The position numbers and the translations under genes were made by a program. Shown one piece after another: positions 1 through 10,100 of a DNA stretch of 34,169 bases; the stretch's first letter is position 1; the number at the start of each line of letters is the position of its first letter. Source of the DNA: Sulfidibacterium sp964456625 (GTDB lineage: Bacteria; Bacteroidota; Bacteroidia; Bacteroidales; F082); contig CAYWBO010000023.1 of NCBI GenBank assembly GCA_964456625.1, positions 1-34,169 on the forward strand. The letters are read 5' to 3'. The notes beneath the pieces were generated by a model. It made no database searches and was not told where the DNA came from. It saw only the letters and a program-made list of their open reading frames with translations.

Positions 1-2713
1 TCCCAACCACTTTCACAATCCCTTCACGATTCACTCTTGCAACTTTATGATTGTTGGACTGATATCGGATACGAGCATTTGCCAGGCTAACAAAGGAACC
101 GTCGTTATTCACTGCTTCAAGGATGCGGTCGGCAGGAGCATGACGCTCTTCACGCGATCTGTTTACATCACTTTCAATCCATTTGTTTTTACTTTTCAGA
201 TTTACCGTTTCACCCACATGATACACAAGTTTCTCCGGCTGTAAGGTAACGTGAACTATTTTAGGCGTCAGTACCCCATGAATTTTCAAATCACCAGTAT
301 CGGCAATATCCTGAGAATTGAAACCGAGCTGGATCTTATAAATACCGTTATAGACAACACTTTTCAGATCCTTTTCGTTCCACAACGCTAAATTTTCTGC
401 GTCCAGTTTAAGCAGGATGTGCTGCGTTTGCCCGGGCTGAAGATTTTGCGTTTTTTCAAAACCCTCCAGTTTTTTAACGGGCATGGGCACGCCTTTCACC
501 CGGGGAAATGCGACATAAAGCTGGGCAACCGTTTCCCCCGATGTTTTCCCTGTGTTGGTAACGTCAAAGCTTACCGCAACACTATCGTTTGGGGTAATTT
601 CAGTTTTAGAAATATTTATGTTTGAAAATCTGAACCGTGAGTAACTTAATCCATAACCAAACGGATAGGCAGGTTTTTTGGTAAAGTACATATAAGTTCG
701 CCCTAATCCGTTTGTCTTGTCCGGTGTGAGATAATAATCTGATTTGTCCGGAAGCTGGCTGGCGTCTTTATACCATGTAAAATTAAGATGACCGCTTGGA
801 TTCTTCCTCCCCAATAAAACACGGGCCAGCGCTGTTCCCTGGCTCTCACCATTATAACCACTGAAGACGATGGCCGGGAAATACTGTTGCGTATAATTAA
901 TATTCACCGGGCCAATGGACTGAATCACCATCACCATATTTGGATTTCCGATAGCTGCCACCTGATAAATCAAGGAATTATAATTCCCAGGCATGTCCAG
1001 ATTCACCCGGTCATGTCCTTCATGGCTCACCGCTTCATCCGTTCCCGTAAACACGATCACCAAATCGGCACTCTTGATATCGGCTTTCGTTGCATCACTG
1101 ACCTCAGCAGGCTGGAACGAAGTTGTGGACGTCTGTGTTTTGTCAAAAATCACCTTGCAATCAGGATTCCCAGCTTTTATTGCAGCAGTAATTCCTTCCA
1201 CTGCGTTAACTTTCAAATCAGGGTCACCGGAATATCCTCCCAAAGTGACCTTCTCTGCCAAGTCTCCTACAATAACAACCTTCTTTAATGTTGAAGCATG
1301 CAATGGCAACAACGTTTTACGAGTCTCCGTTAGGGTATCGTTTTTCAGCAGAACCAATGTATTTTCCGCTACTTCTTCTGCCAGTTTCTGATGAGCAGGA
1401 CTTTGAATGACATTTTTTGTAATTTTCGTATAAGGCACCTCATTCCTTGGATTAAATTCCCCGGTTCTCATCCGGATGGTAAACACCCGGGTAAGTGCGA
1501 GATCTACCACGCCTTTGCTTAACACCCCGGCTTTTATGGCTTCTTCGACATTGGAAAGTGTATTTTCATATCCGGTACAGTTCAGATCGGTTCCCGCCCG
1601 GAGGGCATAAGCCAGTCCACCAGAGACCCCTGATACTTCCGCTCCGGTTTTTTGATTTTTCCACACAGCCTTATCTCCCTGATGATCAGTTTCCCATCCC
1701 GGTGCAGCCCAATCATGTCCATATGGGAAGGTGCTATACGTACTGCCCACAGCTCCGCAATCAGAAGTAATATATCCCTGAAATCCAAAAGTCCGTTGAG
1801 CCAGTTCATTCACAGTATAGGTATTGGCTACAGCAGGCGTACCATTAATCGCGTTATAGGCCGTCATGAGACCTGCGACATGGGCTTTTTCGATAAGATA
1901 CCGGAAGGTTGCCAGATAATAATCTCGTAGTGTTTCATCATTGATGTTTGATGAAATGCCCGTCCGATTGTCTTCAAGATTATTCAGTGCAAAATGCTTG
2001 GCGGTAGCGGCTACTTTCAAATACCCGGTTTTAGATTTACCGTTCATGGTCTGTCCCTGAAATCCGTTTACAAAAGCAGCTGCCATATGTGAAGCAAGGT
2101 AAGGGTCCTCGCCAAAAGCCTCATCCGTGCGACCCCAACGAGGATCGTGATCAATGTTCACCGTCGGTGCCCAATAAACCAAATTCCCGTAATCGCTTTT
2201 GTATTTTCCAAGGTTATTCTGTCCTTTACCAAATAACGACTTATCCACAAAACCACGCGCCTCATCCGAGATAGCTTCAGTTTCCCGATAAATAAGCTTA
2301 GGATCCCAGGTCATGGCAGTAGCGAAATTGACCGGAAAGCTGGTTGCGTGAGGAACTTCGTTGCCGTATTCCCCTTTTGTGCATCCACAATGAATATTTC
2401 CATACAAAGCATTCACTCCGTGCTGACCTTCGCTCCAATAATAATATTGCCCTACCCCTAACCTGGGAATAGCGGGGGCATAATTGGTACGCAGCTGAAG
2501 TATTTCTTCGCCTAAAGTCATCCGGGACACAAGATCAGCAGCCCTTTCCTGAAATGAATAGGCTGTATTTTGATAAATGGGAACTGCCTCTTTACTTACA
2601 GTTGCTGTGTGGGATTTTGAAACAGGTCTCCCATTTTGTGCATAAACAGCCGGATGAAAAACTATCACCAGAATGGCAATGACAATAAACTTTATGCACA
2701 GATTTTTTTTCAT
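1..2713 (-). CDS. Glycoside hydrolase family 3 beta-xylosidase/arabinosidase, exported, C-terminus beyond the window
   Basis: Translating the minus strand from the ATG at 2713 gives about 904 codons without a stop, so the gene runs out of the left edge. Residues 1-25 are a signal peptide ending AVYAQ. The GH3 N-terminal barrel follows, with YYWSEGQHGV, DPRWGR and KHFALNN. The nucleophile is Asp318 in ITSDCG (bases 1760-1762). The second GH3 domain (LLPLHASTLKKVVIVGDLA) and a fibronectin-III-like domain come next. The last visible residues (KVARVNREGIVKVVG) look like the start of a bacterial Ig-like (BIG2) module, unusual as a tail. The SDCG signature fits the beta-xylosidase branch of GH3, so release of xylose or arabinose from side chains is likely, but specificity is an inference. 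It starts 21 bases after the GH43 gene and is surely co-transcribed with it. Confidence 0.92.
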   Translation of the reverse strand, partial: MKKNLCIKFIVIAILVIVFHPAVYAQNGRPVSKSHTATVSKEAVPIYQNTAYSFQERAADLVSRMTLGEEILQLRTNYAPAIPRLGVGQYYYWSEGQHGVNALYGNIHCGCTKGEYGNEVPHATSFPVNFATAMTWDPKLIYRETEAISDEARGFVDKSLFGKGQNNLGKYKSDYGNLVYWAPTVNIDHDPRWGRTDEAFGEDPYLASHMAAAFVNGFQGQTMNGKSKTGYLKVAATAKHFALNNLEDNRTGISSNINDETLRDYYLATFRYLIEKAHVAGLMTAYNAINGTPAVANTYTVNELAQRTFGFQGYITSDCGAVGSTYSTFPYGHDWAAPGWETDHQGDKAVWKNQKTGAEVSGVSGGLAYALRAGTDLNCTGYENTLSNVEEAIKAGVLSKGVVDLALTRVFTIRMRTGEFNPRNEVPYTKITKNVIQSPAHQKLAEEVAENTLVLLKNDTLTETRKTLLPLHASTLKKVVIVGDLAEKVTLGGYSGDPDLKVNAVEGITAAIKAGNPDCKVIFDKTQTSTTSFQPAEVSDATKADIKSADLVIVFTGTDEAVSHEGHDRVNLDMPGNYNSLIYQVAAIGNPNMVMVIQSIGPVNINYTQQYFPAIVFSGYNGESQGTALARVLLGRKNPSGHLNFTWYKDASQLPDKSDYYLTPDKTNGLGRTYMYFTKKPAYPFGYGLSYSRFRFSNINISKTEITPNDSVAVSFDVTNTGKTSGETVAQLYVAFPRVKGVPMPVKKLEGFEKTQNLQPGQTQHILLKLDAENLALWNEKDLKSVVYNGIYKIQLGFNSQDIADTGDLKIHGVLTPKIVHVTLQPEKLVYHVGETVNLKSKNKWIESDVNRSREERHAPADRILEAVNNDGSFVSLANARIRYQSNNHKVARVNREGIVKVVG

Positions 2714-2734
2714 GATCTATTCTGTTTAACGTAA

Positions 2735-4249
2735 TTAATTGACAGGTTTATATTCAAAATTCTTAAAACGCACCGTTCCTTCACCGATGGCGCAAAGGCC
2801 AATTCGTAAACTTAAAAATCCACCCAGAACGTTATGGTTATAAGAAGAAACCTCAAGAGAGTTCTGTATTTTAATCCATTTTTTCCCGTCAAGGCTATAA
2901 TACATATCCACTATATTGTTGATGTTCCTCAAACGAAGAAAAACGTGATCTTTAAAAACATCTTTTTCTGTGACAGGTGACCAGCCCCGCAAGTCAGCCA
3001 AAATATTACCGTCATTTGCCAATATTCCCGAATGTGCAATTTCGTTATAGAAAAGCACCAGGCCCCCGGTTGCTTTCCCTTCGATGAACATTTCAACCTG
3101 AGCTATGTATGAATGATTGGGTGCTGTGCACAACAAGGGATGAGAATTACCTACCGAATTGCCTTCGCCTTTAATGGCCAGGCTGGCATTGACAAAATGG
3201 TATCTACTGGTGTCATACTCACCAAAGAATTGCCATTGAGGATGTAGTTTACCGTCATTAAATGTGTCATTTATAGTAAACCTCGAAGCCAGCGGAGTTC
3301 CGGCAGGCCTTTTAATCGGCTCATCGGTCCTAATGCCTTCCGGTATTTTGTACCAGCCATCTTTCGTCCATTCAACAGGTTCGAGTAAAGTCTGGCGGCC
3401 CATATTATAATGTCCTTTTTCGTATCCGTGAAAAACAATCCACCACTTTCCACTTGCTGCCTGGAACACGGTCCCATGTCCTGTGGACCACCATTTTTCT
3501 GCGCCGGATTTTGTATGAACGATCGGATCGTACGGTGAATTCACCCACGGGCCAAAAGGAGACTTTGACCGTGCCGAAATAACCATGTGACTTGTTGGAG
3601 GTCCGGCCGTACCGCCTTCAGCCACCGTCAGATAATAATAATCTCCCCGTTTGAACATTTTCGGTCCTTCCAGGCAAAAACATTCTATCGTCCAGCTACG
3701 GGGGATCGGCCAGCCGTCATAGGCATGTTTTATTCCCCCCGTAATGGAAAGCCCGTCTTCAGACAAGGGAATATATCCGCCATTGCTAAAATAGATATAC
3801 CGCTTTCCTTTATAGGTAAAATGGAAGGGGTCGATATTTCCGGTAGGGACTTTCAAATCTACCGGATCACTCCAGGGACCGTTGATTGAGTTGGCAGTGA
3901 CCACATAAATATGATTATCAGCCGGAAAATAAATGTAATATTTGTTTTTATACTTCACTAAATCGGGAGCCCAGACCGATCCTACATATTTATGCAAGGC
4001 GTGCGTTACTGGCTCCCAGTTAATCAAATCCCTGGAATGCCAAATCAATAACCCCGGATAATATTCGAACGATGAATTAACGATATAGTAATCATCGCCT
4101 ACGCGCAATATGCTTGGGTCAGCGTAATCACCCGCAAAAATAGGATTTACATAATGATCCTTCCCCCCGGCATTGGGATGGGTCTGATACTGGGCATTGG
4201 CTAACAAAGGCAACTGCATCAACAAAACAGCGATTAATATTTTATTCAT
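2735..4249 (-). CDS. Glycoside hydrolase family 43 arabinofuranosidase/beta-xylosidase, exported
   Basis: The protein is about 504 residues. The frame is open to 4300, but the ATG at 4249 is chosen because it is preceded by AGGAAGG and gives a clean signal peptide (MNKILIAVLL through LLANAQ). The five-blade propeller carries the three GH43 acids: Asp44 in YADPSI (base), Asp140 in GNIDPFHF (pKa modulator) and Glu194 in CLEGPKMF (acid). A C-terminal concanavalin-like beta-sandwich (roughly residues 340-500, FYNEIAHSGIL and LRLRNINNIVDMYYS) is of the type that follows the propeller in many GH43 enzymes. The sequence around CLEGPKMF recalls GH43 subfamily 12 arabinofuranosidases, but this is from memory. 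No TAnnTTTG box is seen upstream, so expression may depend on read-through past the hairpins at 4491-4668. Confidence 0.93.
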   Translation of the reverse strand: MNKILIAVLLMQLPLLANAQYQTHPNAGGKDHYVNPIFAGDYADPSILRVGDDYYIVNSSFEYYPGLLIWHSRDLINWEPVTHALHKYVGSVWAPDLVKYKNKYYIYFPADNHIYVVTANSINGPWSDPVDLKVPTGNIDPFHFTYKGKRYIYFSNGGYIPLSEDGLSITGGIKHAYDGWPIPRSWTIECFCLEGPKMFKRGDYYYLTVAEGGTAGPPTSHMVISARSKSPFGPWVNSPYDPIVHTKSGAEKWWSTGHGTVFQAASGKWWIVFHGYEKGHYNMGRQTLLEPVEWTKDGWYKIPEGIRTDEPIKRPAGTPLASRFTINDTFNDGKLHPQWQFFGEYDTSRYHFVNASLAIKGEGNSVGNSHPLLCTAPNHSYIAQVEMFIEGKATGGLVLFYNEIAHSGILANDGNILADLRGWSPVTEKDVFKDHVFLRLRNINNIVDMYYSLDGKKWIKIQNSLEVSSYNHNVLGGFLSLRIGLCAIGEGTVRFKNFEYKPVN

Positions 4250-4481
4250 TACAATTTTCCTTCCTGCTTTTAAAAATACTGTATTATCCAAAATAATCAT
4301 CGCATATTATTAATTTCCATTTAGTGACTGGTTATTCAAAATATGTCATAAGACGTTCTTACATCACTGACAAACGGCATCGTTAATGACATACCCCCTG
4401 AAATCACGGCTCAATTTTCTCCAATTTCAAGGCAAGGAAGTAATCTATTATCAAAATGCGTTTAAACCTGCTTGCTTATAT

Positions 4482-4535
4482 TCAAAAAAATAAGGCCGGT
4501 TGTCACCCTCATAGTGGCAGAACTAACCGGCCTTA
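4482..4535 (-). terminator. Strong intrinsic terminator between the SusE/F-like gene and GH43
   Basis: Arms TAAGGCCGGTT (4491-4501) and AACCGGCCTTA (4525-4535) pair perfectly over 11 bp. An inner pairing of TGTCAC with GTGGCA extends the stem. On the minus strand the hairpin is followed by seven T residues (plus-strand A run 4484-4490). It would end or attenuate the susC-susD transcript before the glycosidase genes. Confidence 0.82.
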
Positions 4536-4625
4536 CAAACACGTACATATTATCTCACAAAATCAATGATAATATTCTTTTTAACAAGTAAGTCTCATTC
4601 TTTAATTTATTTTCAAGGAAAGACC

Positions 4626-4668
4626 GATTGAGTTTAGGAACAGGACAAACCTGATTCTAAACTCAATC
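4626..4668 (-). terminator. Large hairpin just after the SusE/F-like gene
   Basis: GATTGAGTTTAG (4626-4637) and CTAAACTCAATC (4657-4668) form a perfect 12-bp stem, with an inner CAGG/CCTG pairing. It begins 28 bases after the stop codon at 4696. There is no clean T run behind it on the minus strand, so it may stabilise the 3' end of the upstream message, or act together with the terminator at 4482-4535, rather than terminate alone. Confidence 0.5.
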
Positions 4669-4695
4669 AAATCCTTCAACACCTATAAACTACCA

Positions 4696-5520
4696 TTAAT
4701 GAGAATTATAATAATCCAGCGTAACATAATTGTAGATGCCCCAGGCACCCGAATTCCCATCCATACCGGGTACAATGAGCTGCAACGTATTGGGAGAAAT
4801 CGACAGGATGGTCATTTTTTCAAACCAGTTCGATATTCTGGCACCCGTAGCTCCATCATGAATAACCTGTGCCCCATAAGTTTGCAACGTCATATTCTTG
4901 ATATTCACCATAAAGGTACCTTTAGCTGCTCCCACCGGCAACTGTTTATTGTCCGACTGGAAGTTGGCATTGCCAATCAAATCAAAGGTCATGGTACCAT
5001 AATCAGCCTGAGGACAAATCCAACTTGCCCAGCCGGCATCCCATTCCCAACCGGTACCACCGAAATAAATGGGTCCAGCGAAATATTTACTCACGCCGTT
5101 GGCATCAATATCCAGCACCCATGTTTTGGAATGTCCAATGCCTCCGGTAAGGTCAGTCCATACGGTATCGCTTACAGCATTAGGATCTAACGTGGTAATC
5201 TTCAACACGGTAGGTTCTGCTGTCGTCATGCCTCCCGCACCCATAGCATTATACATTATGGTATCTGTTCCCGGGAAAGGGATATCAATGGTATCCATTG
5301 TCTTAATTGAAGTTCCCACTGGCGTGACCCAATACGGGGTAACATTCGGAGTTTCGCTCTTCAAAACAATCATATTAGGATTTGAAGCTAAAGGCGTTAC
5401 ACTGAATTTTAATGCGCTTTTAGGAAGCAAGGGAGCCAATTGCGGGTTATCCGGGGTACAAGCTGCGAAAAACAGCATTGATCCCATTATCCATAAAAAT
5501 ATTTTCAATTTATTTTTCAT
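4696..5520 (-). CDS. SusE/SusF-position surface lipoprotein, probable glycan-binding
   Basis: The protein is 274 residues. It has a lipoprotein signal with lipobox LFFAAC (Cys21), followed by TPDNPQ, so it is probably an outer-membrane lipoprotein. Residues 38-110 have the look of an Ig-like module (KFSVTPLASNPNMIVL). The rest is beta-rich with aromatic-rich stretches such as TGWEWDAGWASWICP, which could bind sugar rings. There is no enzymatic motif. Its place directly behind susD (26 bases) is that of SusE/SusF proteins, which help capture glycans at the cell surface. The family assignment rests on position and lipobox more than on sequence identity. Two hairpins follow the stop codon. Confidence 0.75.
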   Translation of the reverse strand: MKNKLKIFLWIMGSMLFFAACTPDNPQLAPLLPKSALKFSVTPLASNPNMIVLKSETPNVTPYWVTPVGTSIKTMDTIDIPFPGTDTIMYNAMGAGGMTTAEPTVLKITTLDPNAVSDTVWTDLTGGIGHSKTWVLDIDANGVSKYFAGPIYFGGTGWEWDAGWASWICPQADYGTMTFDLIGNANFQSDNKQLPVGAAKGTFMVNIKNMTLQTYGAQVIHDGATGARISNWFEKMTILSISPNTLQLIVPGMDGNSGAWGIYNYVTLDYYNSH

Positions 5521-5546
5521 ATCATTAAATTTTTAAAGATGACTAA

Positions 5547-7163
5547 TTACCAACCCGGGTTTTGTTTTAATACACCCCCTGATAACGTGATTTCAGTCTC
5601 GGGGATCTGCATAAAACCACCTGTGGCAATAATGTTTGCAGCACTGATGGAGGGCGAACCCGTTCCATCTTGAAGATAAGACATAGAAGTATTAGCCACA
5701 ATGGTATTGGCTGCTTTTTGAATTCCCTGGCGCAGCAAATCCCAGTAACGGATTCCTTCGCCGGCAAATTCCAGGCGCCTTTCATTCATAATGGCTGCTT
5801 CATCAATAGAAGAAACTGCAGGCAAACCAGCTCGTGTGTGCACTTCGTTAAAATAAGTCAAAGCATTGGGGCTGCCCAGTTCTGCAGCCATCAATAATAC
5901 ATCCGAATAACGCATGACAAAATAATCCTGTTTTTGTGCGATTAAATAATTGGTAGCCGGTAGCGGTGAATTGTTTGTGTCGCACAGTGGGCTGTATTTC
6001 TTCATATAATACCCGGTATATTCCCTGTTGTTAGCAGCGCTGAAGGTTTTGCCGGTGATGGTAGCACATTTTGCATCCAGCCCTTCATCCACCACACTGG
6101 TAATCGTAGCGAACCTACGGGCATCACTTGCATTGTAAGCATTCCACAATTTGGGATCAACTGTACAGCCGCCCCAGCCGTAGCCATAAGGATAAATGCT
6201 GACCCCGCCGCCGGCACCCAGCCGGATGCCGGTCATCAGCAGCCATGTATTCCCGGTGATATTTCCATTATAATCTGCATTACCGGTATATTTAATGGAA
6301 AAAACGATTTCAGGATTATTTTCTCCTGCATAAGAAACGCCCTTGGCTTCAGAAGCAGCAGGCCACAGCGATGTGAAATCAGGCACCAGGCTGTAACCGC
6401 CATTTTTAATTACATCTTCCACAGCAGCCAGTGCATCCGCTTTGGTAAATCCGTCAATGGATGATTTACCGTAGTAACCGCTATAGAAAAGATACACCCT
6501 TGCCAGCATGGATTCTGCGGCCCATTTGGTGGCTCTTCCCGCAGGTGTGGCAGAATAAGGTTTGGCAGGCAGATTAGCAGCAGCAAATTTCAAATCTTTC
6601 ACAATTTGCATATAAACGCTGTCAGGACTGGCCTGTTTTACATTGGCAACCGTAGGATGGAGGACCAAAGGAATGTTACCAAAAAGGCGAACCAAACCAA
6701 AATATAAATAACCTCTCAGAAATTTAGCTTCTCCTTCGTCGATGGCGCGGGATGCTGTATCGCTTCCCCATTTCACCTGGCCAATCCTGTCAATAAATGT
6801 ATTACAACGATAAATGGCCTGGTAAGAATTTTGCCAGTTGCCTTCGAACATAGAGGCATCAGTAGGAGAAACGTTTTTATTAAATTCATCCATCATATTC
6901 CATCCATATCCGTCGGCGCTTCCTGTTGCTCCGAAACAGTTATCTGAACACACTTCAGCTTCAAGGGGTAATGCAATCCCTCCGTTCCACATCAGGTCCA
7001 GACCATTATAACATCCAACCAATGCAGTTGCGGCATCATCAGGAGTTTGATAATAACTTTCACTTGTTTTCTGAGTCATTAGTTGAGTGGTCAAAAATTT
7101 CTGACACGAGCTTAATGCAAATGTCATCGTAATTGCAACGATTAAAATTTTATATGTTTTCAT
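5547..7163 (-). CDS. SusD/RagB family nutrient-binding outer-membrane lipoprotein
   Basis: The protein is 538 residues, typical for SusD. Lipobox LSSC places the lipidated Cys at residue 20. Hallmarks include the opening QKFLTTQLMTQKTSESYYQT with NCFGATG, the helical TPR-like regions (FLRGYLYFGLVRLFGNIPLV), and the near-C-terminal signature MNERRLEFAGEGIRYWDLLR, which matches the E-RR-EL-FEG-R--DL-R pattern of the family. SusD proteins form a lid on the paired SusC barrel and bind the oligosaccharide to be imported. The gene starts 14 bases after the susC-like stop, so the pair is one transcript. The ligand is not readable from sequence; arabinose-containing xylan or arabinan fragments are inferred from the neighbouring GH43 and GH3 genes. 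Confidence 0.95.
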   Translation of the reverse strand: MKTYKILIVAITMTFALSSCQKFLTTQLMTQKTSESYYQTPDDAATALVGCYNGLDLMWNGGIALPLEAEVCSDNCFGATGSADGYGWNMMDEFNKNVSPTDASMFEGNWQNSYQAIYRCNTFIDRIGQVKWGSDTASRAIDEGEAKFLRGYLYFGLVRLFGNIPLVLHPTVANVKQASPDSVYMQIVKDLKFAAANLPAKPYSATPAGRATKWAAESMLARVYLFYSGYYGKSSIDGFTKADALAAVEDVIKNGGYSLVPDFTSLWPAASEAKGVSYAGENNPEIVFSIKYTGNADYNGNITGNTWLLMTGIRLGAGGGVSIYPYGYGWGGCTVDPKLWNAYNASDARRFATITSVVDEGLDAKCATITGKTFSAANNREYTGYYMKKYSPLCDTNNSPLPATNYLIAQKQDYFVMRYSDVLLMAAELGSPNALTYFNEVHTRAGLPAVSSIDEAAIMNERRLEFAGEGIRYWDLLRQGIQKAANTIVANTSMSYLQDGTGSPSISAANIIATGGFMQIPETEITLSGGVLKQNPGW

Positions 7164-7177
7164 CTCTTTTTCTCGTT

Positions 7178-10100
7178 TTAGAAGTTAACATTAAGGCCTA
7201 TTAGATAGGTTTTTGGAGTAGGATAGAATCCTAAGTCAACACCTTGTCCGAATGAATAGTTACCTTGTCCTGACGCAGTGTATCCTACTGCAGGGTCCAT
7301 TCCGTCATATTTAGTAAAGGTAAAGATGTTGTTAGCAGCTAAATACACGCGGCATTTGCTCATGTATTTAAACTTGATGAGTTTGGCAAAATCATAACCC
7401 AGCGTGATATTGGTTACCCGTAAGTAAGCCCCGTTTTGCAGATAAATGTCTGAAAACTCGGACCAGTTACTATTATTAATCGTAACACGAGGAAGGAAAT
7501 TCGAAGTCCCGTCACCATGCCAGCGGTTCAAAATAGCCGTGGTCCAGTTTGCATAACCTCCGCTGCCGTATGCCTGGGCAATTTTATTTCCGGAAACCCC
7601 ACTGGCTTCGATTGAAAAATCCAATCCTTTATAAGAACAGGAGAAACTGGCTCCAAATAAATTATGCGGGTTCGGATCGCCAAGGTTCGTTTTATCTGCT
7701 GCACTGATCATGCCATCACCGTTTACGTCCACAAATTTCAGGTCACCGGGTTGGGCATTGGGCTGGATCAACTGGCCGTTGCCGTTTTTGTAGGCCTCAA
7801 TCTGAGCCCAGTTTTGAAATACGCCATCTGTTTTATATCCCCAGAAATAACCGATGGGGTATCCGGACTGGGCGCGATAGAATTCAGGTGCATTCACATA
7901 TAAACTGTTCGTGGGCCCATGAATAATCCCGTCTTCGGTAGGAACGTCGGTTACATCATTTTTATTGTAGGTATACGTTCCTGTAATAGAGAATCTAAAA
8001 TCTGTGCCAATGCGATCATTGTATGTCACCTGCACTTCCACCCCCTTGTTGATTACGTTGCCTCCATTGATGTAAGGAGGAGTAGATACTCCGGCCGTGG
8101 CAAGCAACGGTGCCTGCACCAGCCAGTTCTTTGTGTCTTTGTTGTACCAGTCGAAAGAAGCCGTTACTTTATCATTGAACAATCCGGCATCAAAACCAAA
8201 GTCAAGCTGATGGGAAGTTTCCCACTTTAAGGCCGGGTTTCCAATCGTCTGGGGATAAGACCCCGGGACATCAGACCCTCCTATATTATAGGTAGCATTT
8301 GTCAGCCCGATAAGCGACTCGTACTGAAACATTGCAATAGCGTCATTCCCGTTAACACCCCAGCTGCCGCGAAGTTTAAAAAAGTCCAGCCACTTCTTAA
8401 ACGGTTTCATGAAATCCTCATTGGTCATGACCCAGCCTGCTGAAAAGGAAGGGAAGGCCGCCCACTGATGACCGGGCGCAAAGTTAGTAGATCCGTCATA
8501 CCGGAACACTGCTGTGGCCAGGAAGGTTTGTTTGTAATCATAATTAATACGGCCAAAAAATGAAGCATGGGCTACGACTGAATTGGCTTCTCCCGATAAG
8601 GAGATTGAATTTTTCAATGCTGTCGAATCAGGATACGTAGCCGTAAAGGAGGTGATGGCAGCATCGCTCAGGTAACCATAGAACAAACTGTTGAATAACA
8701 TTGTTCCCGAATTGGAACCGTACATCCAACTTCCCTGCGATTTACGAATTGAACTCCCTACCAATACATCAAAATGATTTTTCTTGACATTGAAGATATA
8801 GTTTGCCGTGTTGTCCCAATTCCAGGTATAACTGGAAGAAAGGTTTTGAGAAACCGTTGGGTCAGTAGTAAAAGCATAAAGAGACAAATCATAAACCGGG
8901 GTGTAACTATGACTTTTGCTTCCATCATATTCAAACCCAAAGGTTGACTTAAGTTTTAATCCTTTAACAGGGTTGATTTCTGCATAAACGTCCCCTAACA
9001 ATTTATCGTACTGATTCCTGTGTTGGTTGGTAAGCGCCATTAATGCATAAGGATTGGCTTCGTTATTATTCCAGGGGCCTCCTTTATAAAAGGTAGAATT
9101 AGAACTGTTTAAATATTGGCCTGTGGAATCATACATAGCCAGAAAAGGACTGGTGGTGATGGCTCCCCGCAATGAATTGCCGTATATGCCACCATCAGCA
9201 ACCCCACGCTGATTCACATGCGAATACGTTAAATGTTCTCCGATCCTCATAAAGTTGCCATACATTTTCCGCTCGGAATTCATACGAAAATTATAGCGTT
9301 CATAATTGGAAAGGTTGGAGCCACCTAAAATACCGCCCTGTTCAGTGTGAGAAAACGCCAGGGTATAGGCCGAAACGCTGGTGCCACCTGATGCCGTGAC
9401 ACTTAAGTTTTGGGTAGGTACATTCTTGGCAAACATGATATTCATCCAATCGGTACCAGGCCCCATGGCATTGATCTGGTCCTGGGTAAAGAAAAGAGGA
9501 GCCCCTGAGTTAACGGCCTCTTCATTCATAATCGTGGCATATTCTTTTGAATTGAGTACGTTTAACTTTCTGGGCACGTTCTGCCAGCCGGTATAGTAAT
9601 CAAACGAAATATGTGATTTGGGAGCCTCTTCACCATTAGGGCCTATAGTCCCTCCTTTTGTGGTAATTAAAACGACTCCGTTGGCGCCGTTAATACCATA
9701 AATTGCACAAGAAGCGGCGTCCTTTAATATGTCGATGGATTTAATATCTGAAGGATCCAGGTAAGAAATGTCGCCTGTGATCACTCCGTCCACAACATAA
9801 AGCGGGCCGGAATTTCCAATAGTTCCGACACCACGAATGTTTACTTTCATCCCGCCGCCAGGCTGACCTGAAGAAGGGGTAATGTTAACACCGGCCGTCT
9901 GGCCCTGCATAGCCTGAAGCGCATTTGTTGTATTTCGCTTCATAAGTTGGGCGCCGGTTTCTGAAACCGTAGCTCCGGTTATCAATTTCTTTTGCTGGGT
10001 ACCATAACCCACTACAACAACTTCATTTAAGCCGGTGGTAGAAGATTTCAGTTCAACATTAATCGTCTTTTGTTGGTTAACCACAAAGGTTTGCGATTGA

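Larger units (their letters stand above)
4250..4695. other. Intergenic stretch between the SusE/F-like gene and GH43
   Basis: The stretch holds the two hairpins listed separately. In the remaining sequence up to the GH43 start I found no TAnnTTTG box on the minus strand, no recognisable gene, and no good copy of the element shared by the susC and esterase promoters (only a short TTTGTC match near 4371). Confidence 0.5.

Noticed and set aside
887..1391. Two overlapping plus-strand open frames of about 132 codons
   Set aside because: They are antisense shadows of the GH3 gene, whose minus-strand translation gives clear family motifs throughout.
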